A stretch of 64,000 nucleotides of DNA from Mariniblastus fucicola (GTDB taxonomy: Bacteria; Planctomycetota; Planctomycetia; Pirellulales; Pirellulaceae): positions 2,480,001 through 2,544,000 of the forward strand of contig NZ_CP042912.1 in the NCBI RefSeq assembly GCF_008087665.1, written 5' to 3'. The position numbers were made by a program, and so were the translations under genes. Under the pieces are notes generated by a model, which saw only the letters and a list, made by a program, of their open reading frames with translations, had not been told where the DNA came from and made no database searches. This document shows, one piece after another, positions 7,573 through 14,618 of the stretch; position 1 is the first letter of the stretch, and every line of letters begins with the position of its first letter.

Positions 7573-8811
7573 ATGAGTGATAAAGATAAGAGACATAATG
7601 AAGAGATTCATTGCCGGTACTTCCGGTGGCTTGTGTACTTGAGAAACGGAGTGCTAACAGCCGATGGTCGCGGAAACCCAGTCAACGCAGGCCGTCGATC
7701 CTTGAGAACTCGCAAATGGGATGTTGCCAGGAAGAGAATCCACAAGCTTGACGAGAAGATGGCGGAAAAGCTTGGTCTGATTCGGTTTTCCCGGCGCGAG
7801 GAAGACGTGGATTTTAGGCTAAACATTAAAAAGGGTATAGAAATCTATTTGGAGTTTATTGAGCGTCCAAGAATTGCTGGAGGAATCGCTGATTCAACTC
7901 GTAAACGGTACAAGCGAGCAATCAACAGCTTCATTGACTACGTCGATGCGAACCCAATCCAATACTGGGAGCAGATTGATTCACCTTTTATGGCGAGCTT
8001 CATTAAAAGTCTTAGCACCCAGTACAAGCCGAGTTCTATCGTGACCATCGCAACGACGGTCCGGACGCTGCACCGGTATTTGATCACACATAAGTACTTG
8101 GATGACCGATGCTCATTTCCGTTCACCATCGCCCGCCCCAAGGAGTCGACAAAGTATTGTCCTGGCGAAGAAGAATTGCGTACCATTCTTGCTTGCCTAA
8201 AGGGCTGTGATTGGATCTTTGACGCGACAACGGTCTTATCGCACTCTGGACTTCGATTCGGAGAGCTTGCGCAGCTAACTCGTTTCGACGCTGACTTGAA
8301 AGAGTCGTTGATATATGTTCGAGATGAGACTTTCAACTCCAACAGCAGCCGCACTACAAAGAGTGGCCGTAGTCGCACTGTCCCCATGCACCCGGCAGTT
8401 CGTGTAATTATCGAACGCAGGCTACTACTTGATCAGGATCTGCTCTTCGTCGGCCCAATGGGCGGCAAACTGCGGTCAGATACCTATGGACGCCACCTGC
8501 GCAAGCTGGCTTTAGATCCGTTGAGCAAAAAGTTTCCACATCCGAAGTTCCAAACCATCACCGCCCACAGCTTTCGTCACTTCTTCGCCTCCATGTGCGC
8601 GGCAAACAAGGTGTCAGAGCAAACAACAATGGACTGGATGGGGCACCGGACGAGCAATATGGCAAAATACTATTATCGCAGTAATCACAAAGCTGCGGTA
8701 AAAATGATTCAGCAGTTTGAAGACTTTACTGAAGCGTCGCCTGCTGACGATGCTTCAAATTCTAAACCCGATAGTGAGACCAGCAACGAAGACACTGAGC
8801 AAAACAAATGA
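7573..8811 (+). CDS. Tyrosine recombinase / integrase
   Basis: The 412-residue product is a site-specific recombinase. A SAM-like N-terminal core-binding domain covers about 80-190. The catalytic domain holds R228 (S-G-L-R-F-G-E-L), a Lys near 264, H332-x-x-R335 (A-H-S-F-R-H), H358 (M-G-H-R-T) and the nucleophile Tyr at 366-368 (three consecutive Tyr). An acidic tail follows. All catalytic residues are present, so it should be active. It does not show the extra segment that marks integron IntI proteins, so I do not call it IntI. It forms a module with the two genes upstream and is convergent with the cassette array on its right, a telling position for a gene that may move DNA. AGAGGACAAA lies just before its ATG. 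Confidence 0.93.
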   Translation: MSDKDKRHNEEIHCRYFRWLVYLRNGVLTADGRGNPVNAGRRSLRTRKWDVARKRIHKLDEKMAEKLGLIRFSRREEDVDFRLNIKKGIEIYLEFIERPRIAGGIADSTRKRYKRAINSFIDYVDANPIQYWEQIDSPFMASFIKSLSTQYKPSSIVTIATTVRTLHRYLITHKYLDDRCSFPFTIARPKESTKYCPGEEELRTILACLKGCDWIFDATTVLSHSGLRFGELAQLTRFDADLKESLIYVRDETFNSNSSRTTKSGRSRTVPMHPAVRVIIERRLLLDQDLLFVGPMGGKLRSDTYGRHLRKLALDPLSKKFPHPKFQTITAHSFRHFFASMCAANKVSEQTTMDWMGHRTSNMAKYYYRSNHKAAVKMIQQFEDFTEASPADDASNSKPDSETSNEDTEQNK

Positions 8812-8918
8812 TCTAGAGATGATGATTTGGCACAGTCATGACACAGTTCTAAATCCCAGCTGTATCGGAAAAGAAAAACGCCACGAAATACGGCATTTTC
8901 GACTGAGGTTGGGAGTAG

Positions 8919-9040
8919 CGGAAGGTTTTTACGACACCGCCCTGAACGAAGTGAACGATGCCTGAACTACGAGAGATTGTACTAAAGCCAGCGCACGTTG
9001 CCAAACACATCGAAGGCTTGGCGTAAAAACCATGTTAGCG
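8919..9040 (-). repeat. attC-like site of cassette A
   Basis: 122 bp. On the minus strand it runs from CGCTAAC-ATGG-TTTTTACGC to CGTAAAAACC-TTCC-G, giving a 10-bp inverted repeat (GGTTTTTACG / CGTAAAAACC) near the ends. The inferred cut is between 8919 and 8918. It is nearly identical to the copy at 9545-9666 apart from the outer bases, which follow the cassette instead. Confidence 0.75.
8976..9004 (-). promoter_or_regulatory. Promoter-like pair inside the attC of cassette A
   Basis: Minus strand TTGGCA (9004-8999), 17-bp spacer, TACAAT (8981-8976). It points towards the 3' end of the integrase gene. The same arrangement and spacing occurs in all three repeats. Confidence 0.5.
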
Positions 9041-9062
9041 ATCAGTGAAGCGGGGTAACGCG

Positions 9063-9509
9063 TCAAACATGAGCCTCAACGTGGCCGATCCAAGGATATT
9101 GCAACATCCAGCCGAGCCAGAAGTGGGAATGAACGACGACGGAAACCCACGAGCGAGAAAAGCCGCAGTGGGCATCATATCGCAGGCCGTGAAGTGGGAG
9201 TTGTCGCCCGCAATCACATTGGATGAATGATGCGAGAGCGAACCCAGCAGAAGTGTCGAAGTCGGCATCCATCGCGGATTGCCAGTGGGTCATGGGTATG
9301 GCAGCGCCGCAAAGCGGGCAAGCAATGCGTTCGAGAGACGAACCACAGTCGATGAACTGGACGCCACAATGGTCGTGAACCCGAATGCTGTCCGCCGCAA
9401 TCGACAAGTCGTTTGCATCGCTGAATGCAGAGATGATCGTGTCGGCTTCGCCGGGGAGAAAACCGCGGGTTGGCTCTAGAGGATAGAACTTGAAGACGGA
9501 TTCACTCAT
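9063..9509 (-). CDS. Cassette A protein: unknown, zinc-ribbon-like
   Basis: No family is recognised for this 148-residue cassette product. It has a C-P-L-C knuckle in the middle and a C-D-C-G about 30 residues later, spacing that suits a small zinc ribbon. The C-terminal third is rich in Trp, His and hydrophobic residues. No signal peptide or clear membrane segment. ATG 9509 lies 35 bp after the start of the cassette and about 95 bp after the promoter-like sequence in the preceding repeat. The stop at 9063 is 22 bp before the edge of its own attC. Orientation matches the other cassettes. As with most cassette genes, function cannot be inferred. Confidence 0.7.
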   Translation of the reverse strand: MSESVFKFYPLEPTRGFLPGEADTIISAFSDANDLSIAADSIRVHDHCGVQFIDCGSSLERIACPLCGAAIPMTHWQSAMDADFDTSAGFALASFIQCDCGRQLPLHGLRYDAHCGFSRSWVSVVVHSHFWLGWMLQYPWIGHVEAHV

Positions 9510-9544
9510 TGCAGTCTCAATAGCAAATGACTTCTGTCCGCTAG

Positions 9545-9666
9545 CGGAAGGTTTTTACGACACCGCCCTGAACGAAGCGAGCGATGTTTGAACTACGAGA
9601 AATTGTACCAAGGTCAGCGAGCGTTGCCAAAGGTCGAAGGCCTAGCGTAAAAACCATGTTGTTCGG
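9545..9666 (-). repeat. attC-like site of cassette B
   Basis: 122 bp. On the minus strand it runs from CCGAACAAC-ATGG-TTTTTACGC to CGTAAAAACC-TTCC-G, with the inferred cut between 9545 and 9544. Its outer left bases match the start of cassette B, not that of A. It is close in sequence to 8919-9040 over the whole interior. Confidence 0.75.
9602..9630 (-). promoter_or_regulatory. Promoter-like pair inside the attC of cassette B
   Basis: Minus strand TTGGCA (9630-9625), 17-bp spacer, TACAAT (9607-9602), about 93 bp before the start codon of the cassette A gene. A good match to the sigma-70 consensus with ideal spacing. Confidence 0.55.
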
Positions 9667-9681
9667 CGAGAGCGGGTGAGA

Positions 9682-10272
9682 TCACCAGAAAAATGGGCGA
9701 GGTTCCATCGTTTCACCATCTGAGAGTCGTTGAACTGCGGAGTTGCGTTTGTTTTCGAGCGGAATTGCGTTTGCGATGCTTAATGCCGACTGGCGGTCGA
9801 ACGCATTTACAAGAAGAGCAGCATCAATCAAGCTGCGAACCACACGCCAATGGGAATCGGAGGCGACGGATTTGAGTTTCGCGATCGCAGGTTCAGCTGT
9901 ACGGAGTCCATCAGGCAAAACTGCGTGAATGAGTAGGCCTAGCGCTTCGGCGCGACTGGATGCAGGTTGAACGTCCGCAGAAAGCGAAATCGCCGTTTTC
10001 AATAGCGGCGGGATTGAGCCACCATTGCCAGTATCGTGTAGAGCGCGAAGAGGCCACGCCAGAGCCATCGTGTCAGCGTAGAAATCAGAGGACGTGCCTG
10101 CAGATTTAGCGGCCATGGCAACAACACGTGGGATTTCGGCGGCAGGTGCATATCGCGCGACCCAGCCAAGCGATTGAATGCGTTCACGTACCTCGGTGAT
10201 GTCGCGGGCAAGTTTCAGTGCGGCAGAAAAGTCGGTCTTCGCGAGTTTCGCGGCACGATCTCGCTGATTCAT
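9682..10272 (-). CDS. Cassette B protein: unknown, all-helical
   Basis: This 196-residue cassette product belongs to no family I can name. ATG 10272 is preferred; TTG 10293 at the very first base of the cassette is in frame but less likely. The sequence is mostly helix-forming (A-A-K-L-A-K, A-L-K-L-A-R-D-I, A-L-A-W-P-L-R-A-L, A-L-S-I-A-N-A-I), with a loose repeat reminiscent of TPR or HEAT-like helical hairpins. No signal peptide, membrane segment or catalytic motif is seen. The stop at 9682 lies 15 bp before its attC, and the start is 21 bp into the cassette, a compact layout typical of integron cassettes. Confidence 0.7.
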   Translation of the reverse strand: MNQRDRAAKLAKTDFSAALKLARDITEVRERIQSLGWVARYAPAAEIPRVVAMAAKSAGTSSDFYADTMALAWPLRALHDTGNGGSIPPLLKTAISLSADVQPASSRAEALGLLIHAVLPDGLRTAEPAIAKLKSVASDSHWRVVRSLIDAALLVNAFDRQSALSIANAIPLENKRNSAVQRLSDGETMEPRPFFW

Positions 10273-10293
10273 GGGAAGACTTCGACCGGACAA

Positions 10294-10428
10294 CGGGAGG
10301 TTTTTACGACACCGCCCTAAACGAAGCGGACGATGCCTGAACTACGAAAGATTGTACCAATGCCAGCCCGCGTGACCAACCAAGGAAGGTGTGCCGAAGG
10401 CCTAGCGTAAAAACCATGTTGTGCGACC
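10294..10428 (-). repeat. attC-like site of cassette C
   Basis: 135 bp, longer than the other two because of a short insertion around 10381-10395. On the minus strand it runs from GGTCGCACAAC-ATGG-TTTTTACGC to CGTAAAAACC-TCCC-G, with the inferred cut between G 10294 and T 10293. The junction reads G^TTGTCC, so here the canonical GTT of the core site is kept. Confidence 0.8.
10351..10379 (-). promoter_or_regulatory. Promoter-like pair inside the attC of cassette C
   Basis: Minus strand TTGGTC (10379-10374), 17-bp spacer, TACAAT (10356-10351), about 79 bp before the start codon of the cassette B gene. The -35 is weaker than in the other two, the -10 and spacing are kept. Confidence 0.5.
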
Positions 10429-10437
10429 GGTACCTCG

Positions 10438-10860
10438 CTAGTACCCGGTGATTTCAGAGTGGATTACGGCCCCATCGGTATCGAAATGGACGTAGACGAA
10501 TGCGTCGTCCATTCCGTGCATGCTCCAAGAGCCGATGTAGTACGAGAACACCTCCGCGCCGCGAAGCGGATGCCCACCCGCGTCGGTGGCAGAGTCCAAA
10601 CGGTCACCGGGTTGCCCGAGCAGTTCAATTACGCCATCGCGATCCATTCCGCGAACGCGTGATACAACATCACGTGCCATCGGCGCGCGGTTGTCAGACG
10701 ATGCGGTCGCCCATTGCTGCGAATCGAAGTTGCGATCGTCGAAAGGATCGACCCAGCGCGAAACGGCGAAAACGGAAGCAAGTGCAAACGCAACGAACGC
10801 GACAACGATCAACAAGGTGCGAGTTGAGAATCGGATGTGAGCCTCGCCGGTAGGTCGCAC
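10438..10860 (-). CDS. Cassette C protein: unknown membrane-anchored protein
   Basis: A 140-residue product with the start set at GTG 10860, two bases inside the inferred cassette. The open frame runs further upstream, but that part is low-complexity non-coding sequence. The N-terminus (M-R-P-T-G-E-A-H-I-R-F-S-T-R-T) leads into one membrane helix (LLIVVAFVAFALASVFAV). A domain facing outward follows, with M-D-R-D-G-V-I-E-L-L-G-Q-P-G-D-R-L-D, a pattern like SmpA/BamE-type domains, and a C-terminal F-V-Y-V-H-F-D-T-D-G strand pair. The stop is 10 bp from its attC. I cannot assign a function; resemblance to BamE-type folds is only suggestive. Confidence 0.7.
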   Translation of the reverse strand: MRPTGEAHIRFSTRTLLIVVAFVAFALASVFAVSRWVDPFDDRNFDSQQWATASSDNRAPMARDVVSRVRGMDRDGVIELLGQPGDRLDSATDAGGHPLRGAEVFSYYIGSWSMHGMDDAFVYVHFDTDGAVIHSEITGY

Positions 10861-10863
10861 AAC

Positions 10864-11377
10864 AGGTTTATGTACGACAGCGTGTCGCAAAATACGAAAA
10901 AAGACAGTTGGTATGTTAACGAGGGGGACTTGGGGGTGCAAGCGACGAAGGTTGGTAGCAAAAGTGATGGTCGGATGAAAGTCGACGTGACCTTTGACGG
11001 TTGACTTTTGCGGTTGAAAAGCAAACTGATGCGCACAGATCGGCACAGATGTTGAGCATGGATCTGTGTCCATCTGTGGCTTTTCAACGCATGCCATTTA
11101 CCTGCTCGCGAATGGCGCCAATGGCCAAGCAGGGAATCGCAATGATATGTTCCACTTGATCACGAACCAAATTGTAGGATCAACGTACACGTGGCATTGA
11201 ACCTGCGATGGATTGTGGGCGCGTTCAGTGAAATGACAGGCTGGCAGCCTCGCCGACGTGGCGGACGAAACCAGCCGTTGCTGAATCTTCGCGATAAATT
11301 CATCCGCTGACGGGAACTTTGGGATCTCCCTTCGCGTCAGTAACCGGTTCGAACATCCATTCTCACAAGGACCGAAA
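10864..11377. other. Non-coding stretch right of the array, with a possible degenerate attC end
   Basis: Directly before cassette C the minus strand reads TGTCGTACATAAACCTG, resembling the right arm of the other repeats (TGTCGTAAAAACCTCCCG). About 50 bp further right, ATGTTAACGA on the plus strand resembles the left arm ATGTTAGCGA, so a decayed attC of about 60 bp may cover 10863-10924. Around 11036-11085 there are nested CACAGAT / ATCTGTG inverted repeats. No gene is evident up to 11378. Confidence 0.4.
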
Positions 11378-13309
11378 ATGAATCGCCGCTTCCGCTACTC
11401 ATGTCTCCTGATTGCCACGCTGCTGGCATCCGTCATTGCCAACCCGGTCGCATTTGCTGACGACGGTCCCGAAGAAACGGTGCTCGAAAGCAAAGTCACC
11501 GAAGTCACGCTGTATCGAACGCAAGCTCTGGTCACCCGGACGATCGAATTGGACGGGGAACCAGGGGCGAAAGAACTGGTCATCGGCGACCTGCCAGAGA
11601 ACATCGACCCGGCGACGCTGTTTGCAGAAAGCGACTCGGGAGTCGAAGTCCGTGCCGTTCGCTATCGGGCTCGCGCCGTCAGCGATTCGCCGCGAGAAGA
11701 AGTCCGCGTGCTGGAACAGGAAATCAATGACTTTCAGGAACAACTGAGAGTCAACGAAAAACAGATCGACCTGTTGAAGAAACAGGCCAAATACCTCGAC
11801 AAGCTCGAATCGTTCACGGCTCCGACTGCAGACTTCGACCTTGGCCGTGGCGTGCTGAACGCCGAAACGATCGAGCAGTTGACGAACTTTTCTTTTGGGC
11901 AGCGAAAGGAGATCCTGGAATCCGAAGTCGCGTTGACGAAAACGCAGCAGTCGCTCAAGAAGCAGCTTGAACTGGCCCAGCGAAAGATTCGCGAGATCAG
12001 CAACGGATCGACCAGGCAGGAACGCCAGGCGGTGCTGTTCGCGCAAAAGACAGCAGCAGGAAAGCAATCCATTCGGCTGAACTATCTGACCAATTCATGC
12101 GGGTGGTCTCCGGCGTATACCGTCCGCGCCGCAACCGGAGCCGACACTGTACGCATCGAGTACAACGGCTTGATCCAACAGATGAGCGGCGAAGATTGGG
12201 ACGACGTGAAGCTGACGCTTTCGACGGCATCGCCAGCGCTTAGCGCCGCCGGTCCAGGGCTGGCTCCGTTTCGTCTGACGTTGCGACCCAACGCCGATCC
12301 ATTCGCCAACAGCATGGGCGGCATGGGCGGCGGAGGCATGGGAGCGCCGAATCAACAACAGGCTCAGGTCATGATGATGGGCAAGCCCAGCGATTTGAAG
12401 TCGCTGATGAGAGTTCAAAGCGAAGCCATCCGTGGCAATCGAGTTGCGACCAGCAACGCGGACAACCTCAAAACAGCGTGGACGATCAACAACGTCGTCA
12501 ACAATTTCGATTGCCTGGCCATTACCAGCGACACACCGATCGACGCGATGCCGATTGGAGAAGCCGGTCAGGCAGGAGAAGCCGGTCAGGCAGGAGAAGA
12601 GCCGGCGCTTTCATACGAGATCGCGTCTGCGGTCAGTTTGCAGTCTCGCAAGAGCCAACAGATGGTTCGCGTGATGGCGGAAGATCTGGACAGCGAGTTT
12701 TATCATATCGCCACACCGGTGCTGACGTCTTACGTTTATCGTGAGGCCGAACTGAGCAACAACAGCCAGAGCGATTTGCTTGCCGGACCGCTGACCGTTT
12801 ACCTGGACGGTCGCTTTGTCGGCAGAAGCGAGATCCCGACGGTGGCTCGTGGTCAGGACTTTGTCGTTGGCCTGGGAGCCGACTCTCAGCTTCGTGCCCG
12901 CCGCGAACTTGCAGATCGCTCGAATCAGATCAACGGCGGTAATCGCGAAACGTCGCTCGATTACAAACTGTTCATTGAAAACTACAAAGACACGCTGGCG
13001 AAGATCCGTGTTGTCGACCGCATGCCGATCGCCGACGATGAATCGAAGATTCGTGTCACGCTGGGCGATGGCGTTGAGGATCAATTGAGCAAAGACGGCG
13101 TTTACGTTCGCACCATGTTGCCGAAAGGTATCCTGCGTTGGGACATTGACGTGGCCGGCCGATCGATCGGAGAAAGTGCTCACGAGATCGCTTATTCGTA
13201 CTCACTGGAGTACGATCGCCAGTACGTTGCATCGCTGCCATCGAACGTGCAGGAGCAGCAGATCGAATACAACGATTTGGAAAACACTCGCCGCGGCGGG
13301 AAACGTTAG
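11378..13309 (+). CDS. MuiA-family / DUF4139 exported protein
   Basis: The 643-residue product has a clear signal peptide (MNRRFRYSCLLIATLLASVI..AFA). An N-terminal DUF4140-type beta domain follows (V-T-E-V-T-L-Y-R-T-Q-A-L-V-T-R). A coiled coil (about 105-220) comes next, then the DUF4139 domain with its hallmark Y-L-T-N-S-C-G-W-S-P-A-Y-T-V-R. A Gly/Met-rich linker (M-G-G-M-G-G-G-G-M) and a short E-A-G-Q-A-G repeat interrupt the domain. The family is widespread, envelope-associated and named after a mucoidy inhibitor; its biochemical role is not known. AAGGACCGAAA lies before the start. It stands alone, downstream of the cassette array and separated from the next gene by repeats. Confidence 0.88.
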   Translation: MNRRFRYSCLLIATLLASVIANPVAFADDGPEETVLESKVTEVTLYRTQALVTRTIELDGEPGAKELVIGDLPENIDPATLFAESDSGVEVRAVRYRARAVSDSPREEVRVLEQEINDFQEQLRVNEKQIDLLKKQAKYLDKLESFTAPTADFDLGRGVLNAETIEQLTNFSFGQRKEILESEVALTKTQQSLKKQLELAQRKIREISNGSTRQERQAVLFAQKTAAGKQSIRLNYLTNSCGWSPAYTVRAATGADTVRIEYNGLIQQMSGEDWDDVKLTLSTASPALSAAGPGLAPFRLTLRPNADPFANSMGGMGGGGMGAPNQQQAQVMMMGKPSDLKSLMRVQSEAIRGNRVATSNADNLKTAWTINNVVNNFDCLAITSDTPIDAMPIGEAGQAGEAGQAGEEPALSYEIASAVSLQSRKSQQMVRVMAEDLDSEFYHIATPVLTSYVYREAELSNNSQSDLLAGPLTVYLDGRFVGRSEIPTVARGQDFVVGLGADSQLRARRELADRSNQINGGNRETSLDYKLFIENYKDTLAKIRVVDRMPIADDESKIRVTLGDGVEDQLSKDGVYVRTMLPKGILRWDIDVAGRSIGESAHEIAYSYSLEYDRQYVASLPSNVQEQQIEYNDLENTRRGGKR

Positions 13310-13322
13310 AATGTGGCAGCAC

Positions 13323-13476
13323 GGTGGCATAGGCTTCCAGCCTGTGACCTTGTTGTAGCCGAGGCAGCAAACGGTGGAGACCACCGTTCCACTTATGAGG
13401 TGGCATAGGCTTCCAGCCTGTGGTTGCATTGTTGGCCAAGGCAGGATGCAAACGGCGGAGACCACCGTTCCACTTA
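13323..13476 (+). repeat. Two tandem copies of a 76-78-bp intergenic repeat
   Basis: Each copy starts GGTGGCATAGGCTTCCAGCC (13323 and 13399) and contains a perfect hairpin AACGG(T/C)GG-AGA-CCACCGTT (13370-13388 in the first), ending near CACTTATG. The same 24-bp head occurs at 14497, 30916, 30979 (inverted), 48768 and 48892 (inverted). It sits between genes in every case. Confidence 0.85.
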
Positions 13477-13491
13477 TGGGGCCGCGAACGC

Positions 13492-14313
13492 ATGTCAACA
13501 TCCAACTTCATCACCCTCGGGGAAGCGGCCGTTCGCTTCCCCGATTTCGATTTGCCTTCCGGGCTGAACGATCAGACCAGGGTCTTCGTCAAGTCCAGCC
13601 ACAACGATGTCTTTGGGCAAGAAGCCGCCGGGCTGGAATCGCTGCGTCGCACGGATTCGATTCGCATCGCGGAGGTAATCTACGTCAGCCAACGCGAGCC
13701 CTTCGTGCTGATTCTGAAGGCGATTGAATCTACGCCGCCGAGCGCAGATTTCTTCGAACGTTTCGCGCGAAAGTTAGCCCAAATGCATCGCTGTTCGGCC
13801 GAACAGTTCGGGTTCGAGCACGATAACTTTCTGGGAGCCACGGCCCAGCCGAATTCGTGGACCAGCGACTGGGTCGAGTTTTGGGCAGTCCATCGCTTGG
13901 GCTTTCAACTTCGACTCGCCGCCGACAACGGGCTTGGCGGATCGGAACTGCAACGGCTTGGGCAGGCCTTGATTCACCGGCTGGACGAACAGATCGGAGG
14001 CAGCAACGAGCGTCCCGCTTTGATCCACGGCGACCTGTGGAGCGGCAATTGGCTGTGTGACGAACACGGCGAACCCGCGCTGATTGATCCGGCGGTCTAT
14101 TTTGCGAACCGGGAAGCTGAATTCGGGATGACGACGCTTTTCGGTGGGCTGCCGCCGCGTTTCTACGGTGCCTATCGTGAGGCGTGGCCATTGGAGGACG
14201 GTTGGGAAGACCGTGTCGCGGTCTATCGGCTGTATCATTTGCTGAATCACTTGAATCTGTTTGGGAGCTCGTATTTGGGTGAGTGTTTGGAGAGTTTGAG
14301 GCGGTTTGGGTAG
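13492..14313 (+). CDS. Fructosamine/ketosamine-3-kinase family protein
   Basis: ATG 13492 begins a 273-residue protein (MSTSNFITLGEAAVRFPDF). The family shares the kinase fold of aminoglycoside phosphotransferases and phosphorylates sugars attached to amines, starting repair of glycated proteins. Seen here are the lysine strand (V-F-V-K-S-S), the helix Glu in E-A-A-G-L-E-S-L, the catalytic loop H-G-D-L-W-S-G-N-W and the metal-binding I-D-P-A-V-Y-F-A-N-R-E-A-E-F-G-M. Length is typical for the bacterial branch. An in-frame earlier start would run through the upstream repeat and is rejected. Substrate is inferred from family only. Confidence 0.9.
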   Translation: MSTSNFITLGEAAVRFPDFDLPSGLNDQTRVFVKSSHNDVFGQEAAGLESLRRTDSIRIAEVIYVSQREPFVLILKAIESTPPSADFFERFARKLAQMHRCSAEQFGFEHDNFLGATAQPNSWTSDWVEFWAVHRLGFQLRLAADNGLGGSELQRLGQALIHRLDEQIGGSNERPALIHGDLWSGNWLCDEHGEPALIDPAVYFANREAEFGMTTLFGGLPPRFYGAYREAWPLEDGWEDRVAVYRLYHLLNHLNLFGSSYLGECLESLRRFG

Positions 14314-14618
14314 AGGCGTGGGTGTGCAGGTGTTGGAAGGCGGTGGATGCGGAGCAGTCGCCTGCGGCTTGCCGTAAACGAGGTGGGGGAAGCAGTCGCC
14401 TGCGGCCTGCCGTAAACGAGGTGGGGGAAGCAGTCGCCTGCGGCTTGCCGTTAAACGAGGTGGGGAAGCGGTCGCTTGCGGCTTGCCGTTGAACGAGGTG
14501 GCATAGACTTCCAGCCTGTGATCGAATCCCACCGCTGGGCGTTTCGCCCGTCCTACCGAAATGAGGCAGAGTTTGATAAAAAGGGGATACCAAACTTTGC
14601 CCTGAAAACTTCGAACTC
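14314..14618. other. Repeat-filled gap before uppS
   Basis: Contains four tandem 38-bp units (14354-14505) and one copy of the GGTGGCATAGnCTTCCAGCC element (14497-14520). No gene or clear terminator is seen. Confidence 0.7.
14354..14505 (+). repeat. 38-bp tandem repeat, four units
   Basis: Units begin at 14354, 14392, 14430 and 14468 with GC(A/G)GTCGC(C/T)TGCGGC and continue TGCCGT(T)(A/G)AACGAGGTGG. The exact period of 38 bp without spacer variation rules out a CRISPR array. The last unit runs into the dispersed GGTGGCATAG element, so the two repeat families share an edge. Confidence 0.9.

Larger units (their letters stand above)
8919..10862 (-). mobile_element. Array of three integron-type gene cassettes (CALIN-like)
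   Basis: Three units, each one gene plus one attC-like repeat, are read on the minus strand: cassette C 10862-10294, B 10293-9545, A 9544-8919. Each repeat starts within about 40 bp of the stop of its gene, and the next gene starts soon after. Each unit begins with an inverted copy of the bases at the outer edge of its own repeat: GTTGTGCGACC in C (11 of 11), GTTGT(C/T)CGG in B (8 of 9), G(C/T)TAGCG in A (6 of 7). This within-unit match is what R''/R' pairing of a circular cassette requires and is not expected of ordinary dispersed repeats. No IntI is visible in the window. Confidence 0.75.

Noticed and set aside
7573-8811. Calling the tyrosine recombinase an integron IntI
   Set aside because: Its catalytic residues are those of the general family, and I do not see the extra segment between the second and third conserved patches that marks IntI.
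8857-8892. Intrinsic terminator after the integrase
   Set aside because: AAAACGCC and GGCATTTT nearly pair, but there is a mismatch and no proper T-run; too weak to list as a feature.
10864-11097. N-terminal extension of the cassette C gene
   Set aside because: The translation is low-complexity and comes from CACAGAT/ATCTGTG repeats; the membrane-protein start at GTG 10860 is far more natural.
14354-14505. CRISPR array
   Set aside because: The 38-bp units follow each other without variable spacers, and no cas gene is present.
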